Shown: positions 12,286-23,741 of the stretch, one piece after another
Layout of the letters: every line of letters starts with the position of its first letter
Numbering within the stretch: the stretch's first letter is position 1
Translations under genes and position numbers: made by a program
Notes under the pieces: model-generated
What the model saw: the letters and a program-made list of their open reading frames with translations, nothing else
Told to the model about the DNA's origin: nothing
Databases searched by the model: none
Assembly: GCF_901001135.1 (NCBI RefSeq)
Contig: NC_042617.1
Span: forward strand, 32,295,793 to 32,359,792
Length of the DNA stretch: 64,000 nt
DNA from: Rhinatrema bivittatum
Lineage: Eukaryota > Chordata > Amphibia > Gymnophiona > Rhinatrematidae
Reading direction: 5' to 3'

Positions 12286-13024
12286 ATAAGTTGGTTTTGA
12301 GCTGCAGTCTGTTTCCTTTAAGCTTAAATTGAGAGAGTTTTCAGTTCGGGTGGTTTACTGTATCTTGGATACTATTTAACCTTTGATTGGCTCCCTCTTT
12401 ACACCTTCTCTGAATTGGTAGCTCGATCTGTGCTCCTAAGTCACATGACTCAAATTGACCTGTTCTGATTGGTTCCTGCCTGTATATCATGTTTTTTGGT
12501 ATTAAGCTATCCATATCCTATCTACACAGTTTCTAACTATTGCAATGTCACCTGTGAATGTTTTTGTATATACTATTTGGTACTGTAGCTGCTCTGATAT
12601 GCATTTTTCCTTCATAGACTTGCGATTAATGTTAGTCTCTCCCAACACAGCCCCTCAGAACAGCCATGGTAGGGGCCTGTACTGATAAAATTTTAGTTAA
12701 GCATTGTGAAAAAGTTATACATACAATGAAAAAGTGAACAGCTTATCACATTTGACATTTGAATACATCCAAAATGGTTTTAATGAATCTCAATAATGCT
12801 ATATCTGACTTAATATAATTGAAAATGTGTTGCATCTTAACTTTAATTGCAGAAAGTGACAATAAGTGTTATTCACTTATGGAATAACTGCCTGCTGGGT
12901 CAGAGAACATGAATTAGAGATTGGTTTTACCTTATGTTTAAAAGCTGAAAAAGAAGAGGAGTAACAGATGGCAAGGACTTGATTCCATTATAACAGCCAA
13001 TAGAAAAAACAGGAGGTGAAAAGG
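12286..13024. other. No gene or recognised repeat
   Basis: A+T-rich DNA with no coding frame worth calling. It lies between the CR1 3' end and the terminal sequence of the next DIRS copy. I see no clear inverted or tandem structure. Confidence 0.4.
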
Positions 13025-14323
13025 TAATGGAGAAATTACTTACCTGGACTCAGGACCAATGGGTATAGTGTACTTCTGATAGGAGATGGATCAGATTTCA
13101 ATCTGACGTCAGCCCTAGTACATATACCCCTGCAGGAAGTGCAGTTCTTCAGTATTCTCCTCGAAAAGCAATTGTGGATATATGCATGGCTGAATAACTT
13201 GGATAATTTAATTCAAACTGGTTATAGCTAGAGACCGCCAGTGCCCTCAACTGAGAAACGTCACCACCCAGTAGGATGGGTGTCCTAGTTGGAGGAAAGC
13301 ATGGATTACCCGTGAATCACTCGCTCTCGGGGATGTCACCCAAGAATTCCATAAATAACGGCAGCCGTGGGTGGGATGCCGAGTCCATCTGTCTACACTA
13401 AGGAAAATGAAATTCAGGTAAGTAATTTCTCCAGTTTCTAGCGTGTAGCAGATGGACTCAGGACCAATGGGATGTAAATAAAAGCTACTCTCGAACCGGG
13501 TGGGAGGATGCCTGTGGTCCACTTAGTACTGCCCTTGCAAATGCTGTGTCTTCAAGCCTAAACATCCAGGTGGTAAAACCTGGAGAAGGTGTGGATTGAG
13601 GACCATGTTGCTGCCTGACAGCATCTTGGTTTCTGCCCAGGACACTGCCTGGCTCTAGTGGAATGGGCCTTGACTTGTAAAGGTGGTGGCTTGCCTGCTT
13701 CTATGTAGGCTGCCTTTGACTTCTTTAATCCAGCAGGCTATGGTTGCTCATGAGGCTGCTTCCCCTTGCTTCTTCCCGCTGTGAAGGATGAATAGATGGT
13801 CTGTCTTTTGTACGGAATCCGACCTTTCCAGGTATTGGACTAGGAGTCTGCCGATGTTGAGATGGTGTAGACTGCGAGACTCTTCCGAATTCTTATGCTC
13901 ACCTGGCAATGGTAGCGAGATGGAAGTGAGAAACCACTTTAGGGAGGAAGGATGGGACTGTGCGTAACTGGATGGTTCCTGGGGTAAGTCTGAGGAATAG
14001 CTCCCGGCAGAACAGTGCTTGTAGCTCAGAGATACAATGGGCCGAACAGACTGCCACCAGGAAGGCTCCTGCTAAGAAATCTAGGACCAGGTTGAGGTTC
14101 CAAAGAGGCACCAGCCACTTTAGGGGTGGTCGGATCAGACTCCTTTCAGAAAGCTGGAGACATCTGGGTGAGAGGCTAGGCTGCCGCTCACTCCTGGTTC
14201 AGTAGCATGACAATGCAGTCACCTGTACCTTGATGGAGTTGAGACAATCTCTTCCGTAGTCTGTTCTGCAGGAATTCCAAAATTGCAGAATTTTAACTGA
14301 GTATGGAATGATGTTGGTCCTCA

Positions 14324-14715
14324 CTATTTATTTATTTCGAGGCTTTTTTATACCGAAGTATAGCGGGATGCCTTCACTCCGGTTTACAGGATAACAACTT
14401 ATACATAGTGGTGACCAATTGGTAACTTATACAAATATAACATCTTATACAACTTAAACAACTTGGTAAAACAGATTGGTAACTAGGGCAGTCACTGGGG
14501 CACCCTAGCAGAGAACTGTGAGGTCAGGGGGAACAACTGTGGCGAGCTGGATAGAGGGCTTTGTAGCAAAATTGAAAGACAAGTGACAAGGGGGTGGGAG
14601 GGTGGGAAGCATAGGGGAGGAAAAGAGATGAGAAGGGTGAGGGGGAAGTAGGTAGAGGTGAGCGGGTAGAAGTTAGGGAGGGGGTGGTAGATGGAGAGAG
14701 GGGGGAAGCGGTTTA
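14324..14715 (-). mobile_element. L2-type LINE 3' end inserted in DIRS copy B
   Basis: Read on the minus strand, the left part is TGTAAACCGGAGTGAAGGC, then a TACTTCGGTATAAAAAA block and an AAATAAATAAATAG tail. This is the same 3' tail as the L2 at 4935-4997. The rest (to about 14715) is the pyrimidine-rich 3' untranslated part of that element. DIRS sequence resumes on both sides. No coding part is present, so it is a strongly 5'-truncated insertion. Confidence 0.75.
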
Positions 14716-15251
14716 GAATACTCCAAATCCTTATGTTACGGATGTGGAGAACTTGTGTGCTCAGAGCAGGGTGTCAATTACTGCCCCAGAGTATCTGCTC
14801 TTCCTCAGGCGAGTCCTTTCAATGGTCAGGCCGTAAGAGAATCGAGCTGGATCAGCCCTTGTTGGAGCAGGTCCCTTTGTGGCGATAGCGGGAGGGGGTC
14901 TCCCTGTCAGCAGCTTTTGCATGTTTGCGTACCATGGTCTTCTTTGTGAGTCTGGGGCCACTAGAAGTACTGGTCCCCTGTGGTGTTCTCTCTTGTGGAT
15001 GATTGCGCCCAATAGGGGCCACGGTGGGAAGGCGTATAATAGAGTATCCTGTGGCCAGGTCTGTACCAGGGAATAGATTCCCTGGGACAGAGGTTCCTGC
15101 CTGCAGCTGAAGAAGCTGGGCACTTAGGCGTTAGACTGGTTTGCCAGGAGGTCCATGGTTGGTGTTCCAACGGTTTGCTATCAATTGGAATGCTGTGGTC
15201 GACAGCCTTCCCTTGAAGGGCATCCTTGTGAGTCTTGTTTTGGAAGATGCG

Positions 15252-15905
15252 TCAGCCAATCAGTTTTGAAGCCAGAGTTGTCTTCTGGCTGCCACGGCTG
15301 ATGACACTCCTCTGCTGAGGTAATCTGCAGTGATGTTGTCTTTCCCTGTGATGTGGATGGCCAAGATCTCTTGAAGGTTTGCTTCCACCCATGACATAAG
15401 GGGATCTATTTCCAGAGACACCTGTTGGCTTCTGGTTCCTCCATGACAGTTGATGTAGGCCACTGTTGTGGCATTGTTCGGTCACAGACTCCGTGACAAG
15501 ACAGTCATGTCGGACCGTAGGCAGGCTAGTCTGACTGCCTGGGCTTCTAGGCGATTGATGTTCCATTGCCCCTGGGCAGTTAGCTCCTGGCAGTGTGCTC
15601 CCCATCCTCGTAGGCTGGCGTCCGTGGTGAGCAGGATCCAGGTTGGTGAGGATAGTCTCACTCCCTGGCTCAGATGGCCTTCTTGTAGCCGCCATCGTAG
15701 TTGGGTCTGAACTTTGTCTGGGAGCCGAAGATGTACGGTTTAGTTCTGGGACAGCGGATTCCATTGTGATAGTAGTGAGCGCTGTAGGGGTCTCATGTGA
15801 GCTCTTGCCCATGGCACTACTTCCAGTGTGGATGCCATGAGGCCAAGGACTTGGAGGTAGTTCTATGCGGTGGGGCAAAGCTCACTGAACAGGGTCATCA
15901 GTTTT
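15252..15905 (-). pseudogene. DIRS RNase H and downstream RT part (copy B)
   Basis: The minus strand gives LGLMASTLEVVPWARAHMRP near 15785-15850, the conserved block after the DIRS catalytic core. Next comes TDASLRGWGAHC near 15600, the first RNase H aspartate block. After that come INCHGGTRSQQ and HITGKDNITADYLSRG near 15310-15450, the last RNase H block. The order is right but the frame changes several times. The product would have degraded RNA in the replication hybrid. It is not functional. Confidence 0.75.
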
Positions 15906-16603
15906 GATTCCTTGTCTGTCAGAAGTCTGTGTTAGAAGCTCCAGGGGGAAAAGCTTTGTTGTGGAAGATGGATGTTTTATAGAACGTCGCTCTGTCTCCC
16001 ACCAGCTCTTTTCGCCATCCATCCCAAATAGAAAAAGTATGGACAATAGATGGGGGGTACCTCCTTTGGCAGCATGCGTGCCTCCAGTGACAGCCATACA
16101 AAAACTTTTGGAGACCGGCCTCCCGAGAGGGTTCCCTCAAGATACACCCATCTCTTATGACTGCCCATCGTATGCCAATCAATGATAAATATCAGTTGGG
16201 CTGCTGCGTAATAATATTTTAAACAGGGAACTCCCAGCCCCCCTCTATCTCTATGTAGTTGCAGGACCTTGCCACTAACCTGAGGCGGGCGTCTCTTCCA
16301 GAGAAAACGATACAAATGTCTCTGCCATAGACTCAAGTCTGAGGCCGGGATGGGTATCGGCAGAGTTTGAAATAAATATAAAAGCCAGGGTAACATTCAT
16401 TTTAATAGTAGAGATCCTCTCCCACCAGGATAGGTCCAATCTTTCCCATTTTTGTAGGTCATCTTTTATTGTATCCCATGTGGATGCATAATTCAGTGAA
16501 TACAAGTCCCCTTGTTCTACCCCCAGCTGCACACCTAGATATTTTAATGATTTTTTAACTAATTTGAAAGTAAACCGTTGTTGTAACTCTCGAACCTCTA
16601 AGG

Positions 16604-16795
16604 CAGTGGTTCTCAACCCTGTCCTGGGGACCCCCCCAGCCAGTCGGGTTTTCAGGATATCCACAATGAATATGCATGAGAAAATTTGCATGTTATGGAG
16701 GCAGTGTATGCAAATTCTCTCATGCATATTCATTGTGGATATCCTGAAAACCCGACTGGCTGGGGGGGTCCCCAGGACAGGGTTGAGAACCACTG
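16604..16795. mobile_element. Palindromic hAT-like MITE with 8-bp target duplication
   Basis: A 192-bp element made of two 88-bp arms that are reverse complements with one mismatch, around a 16-bp centre. The ends are CAGTGGTTCTCAACC and its complement, typical of hAT (Charlie-like) termini. It is flanked by an exact 8-bp duplication, CTCTAAGG, at 16596-16603 and 16796-16803. The host L1 ORF2 continues on either side (NITLNP before, LEVRELQQRF after), so the insertion is clean. It has no coding capacity and would need a transposase supplied elsewhere. As RNA it would fold into a long hairpin. Confidence 0.93.
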
Positions 16796-18577
16796 CTCTA
16801 AGGGATTCAGGGTGATATTGAGTATCTCGGACTTATCCATATTCAATTTATAGCCCGACACCCCACTGAATGTATGTAATGCATTGACCAGATGCGGGAA
16901 GGAGCTGGAGGGATTAGCTACAGTGAAAAGCACATCATCCGCGAACAGCGAGAGTTTTTAATCCTGTTCCCCCACTCTAAGCCCCTGAATCTCCCCCGAG
17001 TTGCGAATATACTCAGCTAATGGCTCTAAATAGAGGGCAAACAGAAGTGGGGACAGGGGGGCAGCCCTGCCTGGTTCCCCTTTCTACTGGAAAAACCTTT
17101 GAGTATCCCCCATTCACCTTAATACAAGCGTGGGGGGGGGGTGGGGGGGGGGAGTATGTAATTTCCTAATCCAAGTTAGAAAGTTTCCGCCCATCCCCAT
17201 CTTAGTCAAAACTGAAAAGAGGTAGTCCCAGTGTACCAGGTCGAACGCTTTTTCCGCGTCAACCGTAAACACCATGGGGTATTGTTTAACCCTAGCATAC
17301 CAAATTAAGTCCGTGACCCTCCTCACGTTATCTCCCGCTAGTCTACCAGGTACGAAGCCGGTCTGATCTGGGTGTATTATTGAAGGGGCCACATGTCCCA
17401 ACCTGGTAGCCAGAATTTTAGCCAATAGTTTGAGATCTAAATTGATTAAGGATATGGGCCTATACGAGCCACAGAGGGTAGCATCCCTGCTTTATTGGCA
17501 TCCTTCGCAATTTCCCCATTCAATAGGAGATTATTAAAAGCGTCCGTAAGTGGAGTGACCACCTCTAAGAGATTTATAAAAACTAGCGATGTATCCATCA
17601 ATTCCCGGGGATTTTCCAGGCTTCAAACCTGCAATAGCCTTGGTCACCTCCTCATCCGTAATTGGTTTACGTATCTTTGTTGGATCTCATCTACCTGTGG
17701 CAGGGTGACATTGTCCAGATAAACATCTATATCTTTCTGCAGAATCTCCTTTTGGTGTGAGTATAATTTCTGGTAAAACTGGATGAATCTGCCACGAATT
17801 TCCTCAGTATCAGTGAGTAACTCACCCGTTTCAGACTTAATTTTTAAAATGTGATTCTGAGTGGCCCTCACCTTCAACCTACGTGCAAGTAACCGCCTGA
17901 CTTTATTGCCCCCTTCAAAGAATTCTTGCTTTGCCCTATCCATTTGGAAAGCTATTTCGCCCAATGAAAGAGTCTTTAACTCTTCCCTCGGTTAGTTGCT
18001 TGGCTAGGTCGTCCCCTCCCATTCTCTTATGCCGTATTTCTAATTTCCCCAGCAAGTGTAAAATTTCAATTCTCCTATTATTCCTCGTCTTCTGTAGATA
18101 GGAGGCTCTAGCTATCAGTTTACCCCTGACAACGACCTTAAAGCAATCCCAAAGCATATTGGCAGACCTCTCCATTATTATTTTCATCCAGAAAGGTCTC
18201 CATTTCCCCTTTAAGTTGTGCCACATATTCAGAATCTGCCAGCAGGCTGTCATTGAGCCGCCAGTAACGATCACCAGATTGTATGCCCAATTTGTGTAAG
18301 GTAAGCTTAATAGCTGCATGATCTGACCAGGTAATGGGGCAAATCTCTGAGTTGCAGACTTGATTAGCTAACTCTGTCTATAAGGAAGTAGTCTATTCGG
18401 GAATAAGATGTGTGTAGGGGAGTAAAAAGAATAATTCCTTTGTGGGATGGTGTAGTCTCCAGATGTCAAGCAGATGCCAATCTCTCATTAAAATTTTTAG
18501 TCCTTTCCTGTGTCTACGGGAATGGCTACCGCCCCTCCCAGTGGAGTCTAGAAAAGGGTATCTGGTCAGGTTAAAAT

Positions 18578-18600
18578 CCCCCCCCCCCCCCCCCCCCCCC
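18578..18600 (+). repeat. 23-base C homopolymer inside L1 endonuclease
   Basis: An uninterrupted run of 23 C (G on the L1 sense strand). It lies exactly where the L1 endonuclease encodes the Gly-Gly of its GGDFN motif. The related L1 at 46438-46446 has only about eight or nine G at that point. This looks like slippage growth of a pre-existing G tract. The length may also be affected by sequencing. Confidence 0.85.
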
Positions 18601-19469
18601 GATTATTAAGGAGCCTTCGACCCACTGCTTCAAGGTCACTGACAGTTTTTCAAAAAAAGGGACCTTGCCCCGCATTTGGGGCATATGTTTACTACCGTGT
18701 AGATATTCCCCATCTTAAATTTCACCAGTATATACCGCCCTTCTGCATCTTGTACCACAGTTCCTGTGTCTACTGTTATATCTTTAGAAGATAGGATCCC
18801 CACTCCCCCATATTTATGTCCCACACTAGCCGCTGCATAGAACTGCACAGGATAGTGTTGTGATATCATAAGTTTTTCACACTTTTCTCAAATGTGTCTG
18901 ACAGAAGGATATGCACCTTGTCCCGGACCACATCCTGTAGTAATTGTTTCCGCTTGTGAAAAGAATTAAGTCCCTTCACATTCCAGGACATTATCCGCAC
19001 TTCCACCATTTTATGTATAAACGGAACCCCAACTAAAGATCCCAACACCCCCACCATCCGCCAGGCTCCCTTTCCACCGCATTAAAAACAAGGATATCAG
19101 GTCTGTCCCTGTCGCCTCAAATGCCCACTCAGCTGCTGATGGCCCCCTTACTCTCACCCCCCACCCATCCCTCCCGTCCCCCCCTCCATACTAATCATCC
19201 CTTTCCCCTTCATGTGGAGGACTATTGCCACTCAGAAATAGACGGACATCCCAAGAGCCCCCCCTCCCTCCCCTGCTTATGTTCCATACATGACCGGTTA
19301 ACCATATGAACAATAAAACTATTGACTGATGTTTTGCAGTAGGCTAATATGCTATATAACATTGAAAAACTTCAACACTGTATGACCCCCTTCTTAATGG
19401 CGCTACCAACCATGGTGCCATCCCTGGGACTCAGGGCTAGGTGATCGAAAACCTGCGCACTGCTAGAAA

Positions 19470-20430
19470 GTTCAAGTCACAGTGTCTGTAGACTCCCGCT
19501 GGTCACTGTTATTCCTTCGCAGTCTTTTTCCTCCATGCTGGACTCTCTGCCAACGCTGCGTGGTTGAAGCTGTAGACCTCATCCCGGCTGGCACATCCAC
19601 CTCCTGGCCCGGTTTCATAAGGCCTGCGGCCCGTAGAATTCTGGTCGCTTCTTCCACTGTTGATACCCTGGAGGCTACTCCCTGGATTGTGAATTGGAGG
19701 CCAAAAGGGAACAGCCGTTTATATCGAAAATTGCCGTCTCGCAGGGTCTGGAGCACCTCACGGAATTCTCGTCTTTTTAATTGTGATAGGTGATAAGTCC
19801 TGAAAAATCTCAATTTTCACACCATGCCACTGAAAGTCCTTCAGGGCCCTTGCTTTTTGAAGAATTTTGTCTTTAGAGGAATAGTTGTGGAAGCAAACCA
19901 CAATATCTCTAGGGAAATTGCCCCTAGGCTTGGTGAGAGCTCTATGTGCTCTATCTAGCTGTATCTCAGGGGGGTTTTCTTCAGATTATGAGGAGTGCCA
20001 CATTTGAGCACAAATCTTTGATAACTTTTGGACAGTGATACTTATCTTCCTCCGGGATCCCCCGGAACCGAAGATTGCCCCTCCTGGAACGATTCTCCAG
20101 GTCCTCCAGCCAACACGCCTGGTTTTTCAAACCTTGTTGCAGGTCTCCCATTTTTCTGGATAGCTGTTATAGCAGTGCTTTGCTCAGTCTATTTCCAGCG
20201 TGTCTATTCTCTCCCCCAAACCTGTAAAATCACGGAGGTCAGCAGCAATTTGCTGGATCTCGCTCTTCAAATGGCCCATCCCTTCCTTCATTTCCCCGAA
20301 CCACCGTTGGAAGTCCTCCCTGGTCACAGCCTGCTCTCCCGAGCCGCAACGGGCTTTCCCCCTCCGGGGCATCTGGGGGGTCTATGCTTTCCTCCACAAC
20401 TGCATGGTCCGCCATTTTGTCTGGCAGGAG
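19470..20430 (-). pseudogene. L1 ORF1 (copy 2)
   Basis: This encodes the RNA-binding ORF1 protein of an L1. The N-terminal part (20184-20372 and overlapping frames) shows REDFQRWFGEMKEGMGHLK, matching the plus-strand copy at 44810. The C-terminal part (19472-19813) shows REVLQTLRDGNFRYKRLFPF, then GLQFTIQGVASRVSTVEEA and a basic end, the conserved ORF1 C-terminal domain. At least two frameshifts separate the parts, near the middle and around 19800-19990. Confidence 0.8.
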
Positions 20431-20643
20431 CTCGGCTGCAGCCGTGAACGCAAACTGCTTCAGGTCCGGGGGTTTTTTTTTGTCACCATCGGGGGTTCCC
20501 CTTAAGCTGTAGAGTTGAAACTGCAAGCTTTTCGCTGGGAGACTGCGATGTTAAGACGCAGATGGTCACCGATATCGCTATTGTGGGGAGCGGAGCTCGA
20601 GCCTCAGTCAGCCATCTCGGTCGGTGACGTCACTTCCTCCTCA

Positions 20644-21955
20644 GATCTAAGCTGTTTTAAGGACACGTTTACTAAGGAGAAACTACTAACCTTAATTTCC
20701 TTGCCTCTAAGGAAGGCAGATCAAGCCTCAATGGGGTTATGTGCACCTCTACTAGCAAATTGAGATAAGTAAGAGCAGATGTCATGGACATACAGCCCTG
20801 CCCCATCAGCCCGCCAGTTTGGCTTTTCCAGAGAAAACTGGACAAACAGGATATACGAGAACATGATTAGTAAGAGTCAGCCAGTCATGTTCCCACCCAG
20901 TCAGGAACACAGAGCTCAGCCAAAAGTATTAACATGTACTAATATCAGGGGCTGGATGTGTCACATACTAACTAGTCCTTCAAATGAACAGAACAGTCTG
21001 CATCGTCCACAAGAAGGGACAACAAAAAAGCAAGTAGGCAGCTGAGGGTGGGTTGTGGATTGACCTAACTTCCTTTCCTCTAAGGAAGGCATCAGGTAAG
21101 TAGTAATTTTTCCTTCCTCTAAGGAAGGCAGGAAAATCCATACAACTGGGATGTACCAAAGCTGCTCCTGAACAGGGCGGAAGGCTATCCACATTGCAGA
21201 CACCACACATGCAAAGGCTGTGCCCTTCGGAGCCCAAACATCTAAGCAAAAATGCTTGGGAAGGCATGCAAGGAATATCCTGTTGCTGCATGGGAAATCT
21301 TGAGAAAATAGCCAAATCTCTGCACATGATACTGCCTGACTTTTAGCAGAATGCATTAAGCTAAGAGAAAAATCTCAGCATCTGAGCTATAACTGCTTAG
21401 TCAGATCCCTTTATCTCCACTATGAAGCAAACAGACTACCTGAAAGAGCCAGAAAACTAAGAGTACCTCATCTGATGCCACTTGATATCCAAGGCATGCA
21501 AAAAAAGACCCACTCATGAACTCCCTCCAGCATGGGAAAGGGAATAAAGTGAGTCAACTTCCAAAATCAGACAAAGGCAGCATAGCCTTAAACTGTACTG
21601 CCCTCTCGAGTCACACAAGTCAGCTTATGGCAACAAGATTTCACAGCTTGGAAACCTGACAGATTGCCATGAAAAAACCTACTGCAAGGAACATGCACAC
21701 AGTGGACAAAAAGTGGGACTCAAGAGTCAAGGCCAGATTAAGGTTCTGAAGAGGCACCAGTAGCCGCAAGGGAGGACATTTAACTCTAAATGAACCAAGA
21801 CACCTCTGGGCCAGCAAAAACTTGCCACCTGAACATTCAGAGTAATAAAAAACAAGCCTCTAAGACAAGCTTTTGGCAGGAAGTTCTAAAAGAACGAGAA
21901 ATTATGTGCGCATCCGATGCAAAGAGCTCTTGTCTCAGAGAATGAGTCTGATCTC
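20644..21955 (-). mobile_element. DIRS-type retrotransposon, copy C, 3' part
   Basis: The non-coding terminal part (20660-21180) carries repeated CCTCTAAGGAAGGCA units at 20703, 21078 and 21117, then CAACTGGGATGTACCAAAGCTGCTCC. The latter matches the corresponding DIRS terminal wording at 29510. Upstream lie the remains of the tyrosine recombinase, recognised by nucleotide similarity to copies B and E (for example AGGTTCTGAAGAGGCACCAG near 21740 against copy B at 14095). A plus-strand CR1 interrupts it at about 21955, and the element resumes at about 24426. Confidence 0.7.
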
Positions 21956-21959
21956 TAGA

Positions 21960-22700
21960 GGCTAGAGTGGCAGACCTGGAGGAGCTGAGGCAGACACAGG
22001 TATATAGAAGAGACCTTCAGGGACATAGTAGCCAAGTCCAACAGTCTGGCAGCCCTGGTGCTGTCTTGGAGGAAGAAGGTCTCATGATCAGAGCCATCAA
22101 CCTGGTGCAGCAGGAAGTGATCCTGTAGCAAGGACTTGCTCTCCAGATGGTATATTGCCCTCTTGCACAGAGGATGTCTCCCCCAGGCCTACTGCCCAGG
22201 AGGGAAGGGTTAGGTCAGCTGTCAGTTGGTGATTCGATTATTAGGAATGTAGACAGCTGGGTGGTGTTAGGATTGCCTGGTAACATGCTTACCTGGTGTG
22301 AAGGTGGCAGACCTCATGCGTCAGAGATAGGATTTTAGACAGTGCTGGGGAGAAGTCGGCTGTCATGGTACATGTGGGCACCAATGACATAGGAAAATGT
22401 GGGGGAGGGAGGTTCTGGAAGCCAAGTTTAGGCTCAGGTATAAAGCTGAAATCCAGAACCTCCAGGGTAGCATTCTCTGAAGTGCTCCCTGTTCCATGTG
22501 CAGGTCCCCAGAGGCAGGCAGAGCTCTGAAGTCTCAATGCATGGATGAGACGATGGTGCAAGGAAGAGGGATTCAGTTTTGTAAGGAACTGGGGAACCTT
22601 TTATGAAGGGATGGGCTTCACCTTAACCAGGGTGGAACAGGCTGCTGGTGCTAACCTTTAAGGAGATAGAGCAGCTTTTAAACTAGAACAAGAGGGAAAG
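21960..22700 (+). pseudogene. CR1 ORF1 with GDS-type esterase domain
   Basis: CR1 ORF1 proteins carry an SGNH/GDS esterase domain. Here the first catalytic block GDSIIRNVDSW lies at 22228-22260, with the nucleophilic serine intact. The third block VHVGTNDIGK lies at about 22368-22397, with the conserved Gly and Asn. A Glu/Leu-rich stretch (LESRVADLEELRQTQ, near 21955-22000) before the domain looks like a short coiled coil. Stops between the blocks (for example after HASEIGF at 22338) and a frame change make it a pseudogene. It is the only ORF1 of CR1 type in the window. Confidence 0.8.
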
Positions 22701-22865
22701 ATAACAGTTGCTCAGACCTATTTCAATTAATTTGTAAGATTAAAATCTGTTGTACCTCAAGATTGAAAGATGGCCAATGTAACCCCTATATTTAAAGCGA
22801 CCCAGGAAACTATAGGCCAATGAGCCTGACTTCAGTGCTGGGAAAAATTGTGGGGACTATTAAAG

Positions 22866-23069
22866 TTTAAGGTTTGTCGTCATTTATATACTGTCTCAGC
22901 GATAGCCTTCACGACTGTTTACATTTCAATAAATATATAGAAAAGAGATTACAATCAATTATAAAAGATAAAAACAGCTAAACATTAAAGGAAATTAGGA
23001 AGTATTAGCTGTTTTGGATAAGATCATAAATATTAAATAAAATCATAAATTAAAATACATTACCAGATT
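22866..23069 (-). mobile_element. Short A+T-rich insertion with L2-like tail, inside CR1
   Basis: A 204-bp insertion interrupts the CR1 and is flanked by TATTAAAG at 22858-22865 and 23070-23077, an exact 8-bp duplication. Read on the minus strand, one end gives GTAAACAGTCGTGAAGGCTA followed by a GTATATAAATGACG block. This resembles the L2-type 3' tails elsewhere in the window. The remainder is simple A+T-rich DNA. It is probably a truncated L2 or L2-tailed SINE. Confidence 0.65.
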
Positions 23070-23690
23070 TATTAAAGAATAAAGTCACAAAACATTTAGA
23101 CAGACATGTTTGATGGGTAAATCCATGTTGGCTGTGCCCTAAGGGAAATCTTGCCTCAAATCTCCTACATTTTTTTTGAAGGGGTGAACAAACATGTGGA
23201 CAAAGGTGAATTAGTAGATGTGATGTACTGGATTTTCAAAAGGCATTCAAAATCCCACAAGAGGCTTTAAAAAAAAAAAAAAGCTAAAAAAAGTCATGGG
23301 ATAGGAGACTGACCTTTTGTGGATTGCAAGCTGGTTAAAAGATAAGAAACTGGGTAGGATTAAATAGTCTTTTCACAGTAGAAAGAGGTAATGCCTCAGG
23401 GATCTGTACATGGACTAGTGCTTTTTAATATATTTATAGTTATCTAGAAAGGGGTACAACTAGTTAGTGATCAAGTTTGCGGATGACAAAATTATGCAGA
23501 GTAGTTAAATCTCAAGTAGACTGATGAATTGCAGGACCACGTTGAGAGACTGGAAAATTGGGCTTGCAAATAGAAGAAATTTAATGTGGACAAGTGCAAA
23601 GTGATGCATATAGGGAAAAATAACCCATGCTGAAGTTACACAATGTTAGGTTCTATCTTAGGAGTTACCAGCCAGGAAAGATCTAGGCAA

Positions 23691-23741
23691 GTTATGATGG
23701 CTCTACCGAATGACTGTATATAAAAACTCAAATAAATACAT
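23691..23741 (+). mobile_element. Minimal L2-type 3' tail inserted in CR1
   Basis: About 50 bp reading GTTATGATGGCTCTACCGAA then a GTATATAAAAACTC block and AAATAAATACA. It nearly matches the L2-type tail at 42615-42680. It breaks the CR1 coding sequence between a DLGV-like block and an AQCAVAIKKAN block. Only the 3' tail was copied, so it is an extreme 5' truncation. Confidence 0.65.

Larger units (their letters stand above)
13025..15930 (-). mobile_element. DIRS-type retrotransposon, copy B (5' truncated)
   Basis: The non-coding terminal part (13025-13440) contains an inverted pair, GAGAAATTACTTACCTG near 13030 and CAGGTAAGTAATTTCTC near 13415, flanking ACTCAGGACCAATGGG copies at about 13050 and 13450. 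Related wording recurs at the ends of the DIRS copies near 21.08 and 29.45 kb. Upstream on the minus strand come tyrosine recombinase remnants (13899-14111, NLNLVLDFLAGAFLVAV) and RNase H (15252-15880). An L2 tail interrupts it at 14324-14715. The element stops near 15930, where a minus-strand L1 begins, so its reverse transcriptase core and gag are missing. Confidence 0.8.
15935..19060 (-). pseudogene. L1 ORF2, endonuclease-reverse transcriptase (copy 2)
   Basis: The start near 19000 reads IMSWNVKGLNSF, the first strand of the L1 endonuclease. The next block, which should hold the catalytic Glu of QETH, is altered to LLSDTFEKS. GGVGILSSKD and EGRYILVKF follow (18636-18869). The GGDFN motif is swollen by a 23-base homopolymer at 18578-18600. 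The reverse transcriptase segment at 17114-17425 reads HPDQTGFVPGRL and FTVDAEKAFDLVHWDYLF. After the palindromic insertion comes LQQRFTFKLVKKSLKYLGV, and the last recognisable part is the LPIPIPASDLSLWQRHLYRF region (16275-16396). Many stops and frameshifts. Confidence 0.85.
15931..20643 (-). mobile_element. L1-type LINE, copy 2 (3' truncated)
   Basis: The 5' end on the minus strand, at about 20640, reads GGAGGAAGTGACGTCACC. It matches the 5' end of the plus-strand copy at 44498, so this end is complete. ORF1 (about 20430-19470) and ORF2 (19060-15935) follow. ORF2 stops near 15935, well short of its C-terminal zinc-knuckle region, and DIRS sequence begins with no A-rich tail. LINEs are normally truncated at the 5' end, so the missing 3' end points to a later deletion. 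A 192-bp palindromic element sits inside ORF2. Confidence 0.85.

Noticed and set aside
15252..15878. 208-codon minus-strand frame (MPHRIELPPSPWPHG...)
   Set aside because: It lies in the wrong frame of the DIRS RNase H region. The meaningful residues (TDASLRGWGAHC, ADYLSRG) are in the neighbouring frames.
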